A DNA stretch of 15,547 bases from Ferruginibacter sp. GTDB taxonomy: Bacteria; Bacteroidota; Bacteroidia; Chitinophagales; Chitinophagaceae. The translations under genes and the position numbers were made by a program. Under the pieces are notes generated by a model. It was not told where the DNA came from, did no database searches, and saw only the letters and a program-made list of their open reading frames with translations. Of the stretch, positions 13,171 through 15,547 are shown one piece after another. How positions within the stretch are numbered: the first letter of the stretch is position 1; each line of letters starts with the position of its first letter. The DNA lies in the NCBI GenBank assembly GCA_030831725.1, contig JAURKN010000118.1, forward strand, positions 1 through 15,547, in the 5' to 3' direction.

Positions 13171-13536
13171 GTGAACACTCCGGATGCTCCGGCGCCAATC
13201 GGTCCGTATAATCAAGCTGTCAAAACTGGGGACCTGCTTTTCATTTCCGGCCAAATCGCTTTGGTTCCTGGAACGGAAACCCTCATCAACAGTAGCATCT
13301 CCGAAGAAACCGAACAGGTCATGAAAAACCTTCAATCCATTCTCGCCTCTGAAGGAATGAATTTCAGCAACATTGTAAAAACAACGATTTTTCTGAGTGG
13401 CATGGAGCATTTCGCTGAAGTGAATAAAGTATATGGCCAGTTTTTTACATCTGATTTCCCTGCCCGCGAAACCGTTGCGGTAAAAGGATTGCCCAGAAAC
13501 GTAAACGTCGAAATCAGCATGATCGCTTCACTATAA
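13171..13536 (+). CDS. ridA: RidA family enamine/imine deaminase
   Basis: Hydrolyses reactive enamines/imines such as 2-aminoacrylate to keto acids and ammonia, so protecting PLP enzymes. It forms a trimer in the cytoplasm. It has 121 residues, with the entry APAPIGPYNQAVKTGDLLFISGQ in two family blocks. The key Arg99 lies in FPARETVAV and Glu114 in VNVEISMIA. Family members usually begin MKKIINTxxAPAPIGPYSQAV. Here the bases before GTG read as Glu-Lys-Arg-Ile, similar to that leader, but no ATG, GTG or TTG is found back to the stop at 13138-13140. The GTG at 13171 is therefore used. It leads a two-gene unit with a D-2-hydroxyacid dehydrogenase, two bases downstream. Confidence 0.92.
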   Translation: MNTPDAPAPIGPYNQAVKTGDLLFISGQIALVPGTETLINSSISEETEQVMKNLQSILASEGMNFSNIVKTTIFLSGMEHFAEVNKVYGQFFTSDFPARETVAVKGLPRNVNVEISMIASL

Positions 13537-13538
13537 CC

Positions 13539-14459
13539 ATGATCATCATAACCGCATCCCTTCATTCCTTATTTACTGAAACGCTCTCTGAGAAGGGAAT
13601 AGCCTATAACTATCAACCCGGAATTTCATACCAGGCATTGCTGCCTTTGATGAAAGACGCAACAGGATTGGTCGTTTCTACTCATATAAAGGTGGACTCC
13701 AATCTGATTGACCATGCTCCAAATCTGCAATGGATCGGGAGACTTGGTTCCGGGATGGAACATATCGATACCGCTTATGCTGCAGGTAAAAACATCCGTT
13801 GCCATAGCAGTCCTGAAGGGAATTGTAACGCTGTAGCTGAATTAGCAATCGGTAGTTTGCTCTCATTGCTTCGCAACATCCACCTGAGCCAAGCAGAAGT
13901 AAAACAATCCATTTGGCAAAGGGAAAAAAACCGCGGAACTGAACTAGGTGGCAAAACATTGGGTATCATCGGATTTGGCAATACGGGCTCTTCATTCGCG
14001 AAACTGCTTCAATCTTTTGACGTAAGGGTCTTGGTTTACGACAAATACAAACCCGATGCGAGTGAGTATGGCGTAATCTCGGCTTCCCTTTCAACCATCA
14101 AGAAAGAGTGTGATATCATCAGTTTTCATTTGCCACTGACAAACGAAACGGCATATTTCGCTGATTCTGTTTTTTTGGATGAAGTCGAAAAAAATCCGTT
14201 GATCATCAACACATCGCGCGGCTCCGTAGTGGACACAAGAGCGCTCATCGAAGCCTTAAACGCCGGAAAAATCAGTGGTGCTGTTCTGGATGTTCTTGAG
14301 AATGAAAATCTGAACCACTTGTCTGCAAAAGAAAAAAAAGATTTCAATGACCTTATACAAGACCCGCGCGTCATCATCACGCCCCACATCGCAGGTTACA
14401 CAAAAGAGGCCACATACAAAATGAGCAAGATTTTGCTCGAAAAAATAGGCTTTCTGTAA
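13539..14459 (+). CDS. D-2-hydroxyacid dehydrogenase (NAD-dependent, phosphoglycerate dehydrogenase-like)
   Basis: Reduces 2-keto acids or oxidises D-2-hydroxyacids with NAD in the cytoplasm. It has 306 residues, usual for a family member without a regulatory ACT domain. The N-terminal substrate domain contains LQWIGRLGSGMEHID. The nucleotide-binding motif is GIIGFGNTG (G145, G147, G150), and strand 2 ends in VYDKYK, where Asp168 favours NAD over NADP. The catalytic set is Arg227 (NTSRGSVVDTRAL), Glu256 (DVLENEN) and His283 (TPHIAGYT). All are present. It could be SerA-like, or act on another hydroxyacid. The substrate cannot be decided. Pairing with RidA would suit serine or 2-keto acid metabolism. 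The ATG at 13539 follows the ridA stop by two bases, and a palindrome begins within its own stop codon. Confidence 0.92.
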   Translation: MIIITASLHSLFTETLSEKGIAYNYQPGISYQALLPLMKDATGLVVSTHIKVDSNLIDHAPNLQWIGRLGSGMEHIDTAYAAGKNIRCHSSPEGNCNAVAELAIGSLLSLLRNIHLSQAEVKQSIWQREKNRGTELGGKTLGIIGFGNTGSSFAKLLQSFDVRVLVYDKYKPDASEYGVISASLSTIKKECDIISFHLPLTNETAYFADSVFLDEVEKNPLIINTSRGSVVDTRALIEALNAGKISGAVLDVLENENLNHLSAKEKKDFNDLIQDPRVIITPHIAGYTKEATYKMSKILLEKIGFL

Positions 14460-14472
14460 AAAACGTTTTTTA
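14457..14472. repeat. 16-bp perfect A/T palindrome at the dehydrogenase stop codon
   Basis: A perfect palindrome made of T, six A, CG, six T, A. It starts at the TAA stop of the dehydrogenase gene and its end overlaps the possible greA -7 element at 14471. As RNA it would make an A-U hairpin with little loop and could help end transcription or serve as an operator. Confidence 0.5.
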
Positions 14473-14478
14473 TATTTG
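14471..14478 (+). promoter_or_regulatory. -7 element for greA
   Basis: TATATTTG fits TAnnTTTG. Transcription would begin near 14484, exactly where the following hairpin starts, leaving a leader of about 60 bases before greA. No TTG is found 17-23 bases upstream. Confidence 0.45.
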
Positions 14479-14483
14479 TTACA

Positions 14484-14521
14484 ACAACGCTTTGGTAACC
14501 CTGAGGCGTTGTATTTTTTTT
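14484..14521 (+). terminator. Intrinsic terminator or attenuator hairpin before greA
   Basis: ACAACGC (14484-14490) pairs with GCGTTGT (14506-14512) around a 15-base loop. One A and then eight T follow. It ends the ridA/dehydrogenase unit. Because a -7 element lies just upstream, it may also form the 5-prime end of the greA message and act as an attenuator. Confidence 0.75.
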
Positions 14522-14541
14522 ACCATTAACGAACAATAGAT

Positions 14542-15015
14542 ATGTCAGGAACAAACTATGTGACCCAGGAAACCTTTGAAAAAATGCAGGAAGAACTCCA
14601 GCATCTGAAATCGGTTGAGCGTCCTGCTGCAAGTAAAGCGATTGCTGAGGCCAGAGAAAAAGGTGATCTTAAAGAAAATGCCGAATATGATGCCGCTAAA
14701 GAAGCACAAGGTATACTCGAAGCCAAAATCAAATACCTCGAAGGCGTGATTGCCACTGCAAGAATATTAGACGAATCAAGCATTGATGCAAGCAGGGTCA
14801 GCATATTAACTAAAGTGACCGTCACCAATCTGAACATCAACAAAACCGTCACCTATCAGATTGTTTCAGAAAAAGAAGCCAGTTTGAAAGATGGTAAAAT
14901 TTCCGTCACATCTCCCATCGGAAAAGGACTTTTGGGAAAAGTGGTTGGAGATGTCGCTGAAGTGACGGTGCCTGCCGGTATGATCAAATTCAAAATAGAA
15001 AACATCACTGTTTAA
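14542..15015 (+). CDS. greA: Transcription elongation factor GreA
   Basis: Enters the RNA polymerase secondary channel and stimulates cleavage of backtracked transcripts. It has 157 residues, normal length. The N-terminal coiled coil spans about residues 8-76. Its tip loop EKGDLKENAEYDAAKEAQ carries the metal-handling acids Asp42 and Glu45, matching E. coli D41 and E44. The C-terminal FKBP-like domain from about 80 ends with TSPIGKGLLGKVVGDVAEV. The ATG at 14542 follows a leader with a hairpin and T-run. A HIT-family gene follows after 25 bases, a frequent pairing in the phylum as I recall. Confidence 0.96.
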   Translation: MSGTNYVTQETFEKMQEELQHLKSVERPAASKAIAEAREKGDLKENAEYDAAKEAQGILEAKIKYLEGVIATARILDESSIDASRVSILTKVTVTNLNINKTVTYQIVSEKEASLKDGKISVTSPIGKGLLGKVVGDVAEVTVPAGMIKFKIENITV

Positions 15016-15040
15016 CAACAAGCTGCAAGACTCCATAAAC

Positions 15041-15436
15041 ATGAAAAGTATATTTTCAAAAATAATAGCAGGCGAGATTCCCTGTTACAAGATTGCTGAA
15101 AACAATAACTTCATCGCTTTTCTGGATGTATTTCCATTGGTGAGAGGACACGTGCTTGTTGTGCCCAAAATCGAAACCGACAAAATTTTTGACATGTCGG
15201 ATGAATTGCTCTCCGAAATGTTGGTTTTTGCCAAACCCATTGCCAAAGCCATCGAGAAAAGTTTTGATTGTAAGCGATGTGGCATAAGTGTGATCGGACT
15301 GGAAGTTCCACATGCACATATGCATTTGGTTCCCATTTCCACTGCCGACGACCTGAATTTCACGAGAGAAAAATTGAAGTTGGAAAAAGAGGAGATGGCA
15401 TCTATCTGCGAAAAAATCGTGAGCCATTTGAATTGA
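15041..15436 (+). CDS. HIT-family (histidine triad) nucleotide hydrolase
   Basis: Small cytoplasmic phosphoramidase of the HINT type, 131 residues, cleaving nucleoside phosphoramidates such as AMP-lysine. The entry SIFSKIIAGEIPCYKIAEN and the strand RGHVLVVPK are standard. The catalytic histidine triad is H91-x-H93-x-H95 in VPHAHMHLVP. The family's usual QxxxHxHxH has LEVPHAHMH here, a variant I recall from Bacteroidota. It lies 25 bases after greA and probably shares its transcript. Its stop codon directly abuts the stop of a convergent minus-strand gene. The physiological substrate is unknown. Confidence 0.93.
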   Translation: MKSIFSKIIAGEIPCYKIAENNNFIAFLDVFPLVRGHVLVVPKIETDKIFDMSDELLSEMLVFAKPIAKAIEKSFDCKRCGISVIGLEVPHAHMHLVPISTADDLNFTREKLKLEKEEMASICEKIVSHLN

Positions 15437-15547
15437 TTATTTCTTCAACCGATCCGGATTTTTTTTCAAAAACTCTTCCCAGCCCCCCGACTTGCCCGAT
15501 TTGACCATTCCGGGTTTGGCTTGCTGAAAATAGTGACAAACCGCTAC
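15437..15547 (-). CDS. C-terminal end of an unrecognised protein, cut by window edge
   Basis: An open minus-strand frame of 36 codons plus TAA (15439-15437) enters from the right edge. It reads VAVCHYFQQAKPGMVKSGKS, then GGWEEFLKKNPDRLKK. It is basic and hydrophilic, with a Trp-Glu-Glu segment. I do not recognise the family. The frame ends exactly where the convergent HIT gene ends, which supports its being real, because neighbouring genes are packed equally tightly. No function is proposed. Confidence 0.6.
   Translation of the reverse strand, partial: VAVCHYFQQAKPGMVKSGKSGGWEEFLKKNPDRLKK

Noticed and set aside
13088..13198. N-terminal extension of the dehydrogenase-like gene by 37 residues
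   Set aside because: It overlaps the start of ridA and both promoter elements, and its composition is unlike the family. MKLHVLGN at 13087 is the natural start.
1..15547. Mobile element, CRISPR array or defence island
   Set aside because: No transposase, integrase, direct-repeat array, tRNA-bounded insertion or restriction gene is seen. All genes are core-type with even composition.

Overview
The window comes from a member of the Bacteroidota. The diagnostic features are gldE and gldD side by side, the neighbourhood RNase G / HU / mutY / gldE / gldD, a DUF3109 protein, an IspG of the long inserted type (656 residues), and promoter elements of the phylum-specific form TAnnTTTG in front of several genes. 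Shine-Dalgarno sequences are mostly absent and several genes open with TTG or GTG, which also fits the phylum. I cannot name the order or genus. All 20 coding regions look chromosomal and housekeeping in nature. I found no insertion sequence, phage gene, CRISPR array, tRNA or rRNA.

Left part (1-5528). A minus-strand unit reads HU-like protein, membrane-anchored TPR protein, a 29-residue basic protein of the AURKAIP1/COX24 (mS38-like) type, and RNase G (rng, cut by the window edge). Divergent from HU lies mutY, followed by gldE and gldD, whose reading frames overlap. The ssb gene that I recall lying between mutY and gldE in relatives is missing, and its place holds an 8-bp inverted repeat.

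Middle part (5565-9899). A plus-strand unit begins at a good -7 element and runs DUF3109 cysteine-rich protein, an OXA-like lipoprotein that has lost its catalytic residues, ispG (isoprenoid precursor synthesis) and an LpxL/HtrB-type acyltransferase (lipid A or related acylation). Spacings are 6, 11 and about 16 bases, so this looks like an envelope-oriented operon.

Right part (9896-15547). Convergent to the acyltransferase, with overlapping stop codons, is a three-domain persulfide dioxygenase / rhodanese protein with the CstB layout, preceded by a cysteine-free ArsR-type regulator. Between these two sits a compact element that reads at once as an intrinsic terminator, a promoter and a 24-bp imperfect palindrome. 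Upstream on the same strand are tsaB and a short, degenerate 3-hydroxyacyl-CoA dehydrogenase-like gene that overlaps tsaB by ATGA. From a divergent promoter region, ridA and a D-2-hydroxyacid dehydrogenase run to the right, followed by a terminator/leader region, greA and a HIT-family gene. The last 111 bases hold the C-terminus of an unrecognised minus-strand protein.

The points most worth a second look are the OXA-fold pseudoenzyme, the terminator/promoter/palindrome element controlling the sulfur gene, the second probable pseudoenzyme coupled to tsaB, the hairpin leader of greA, and the tiny mS38-like gene.
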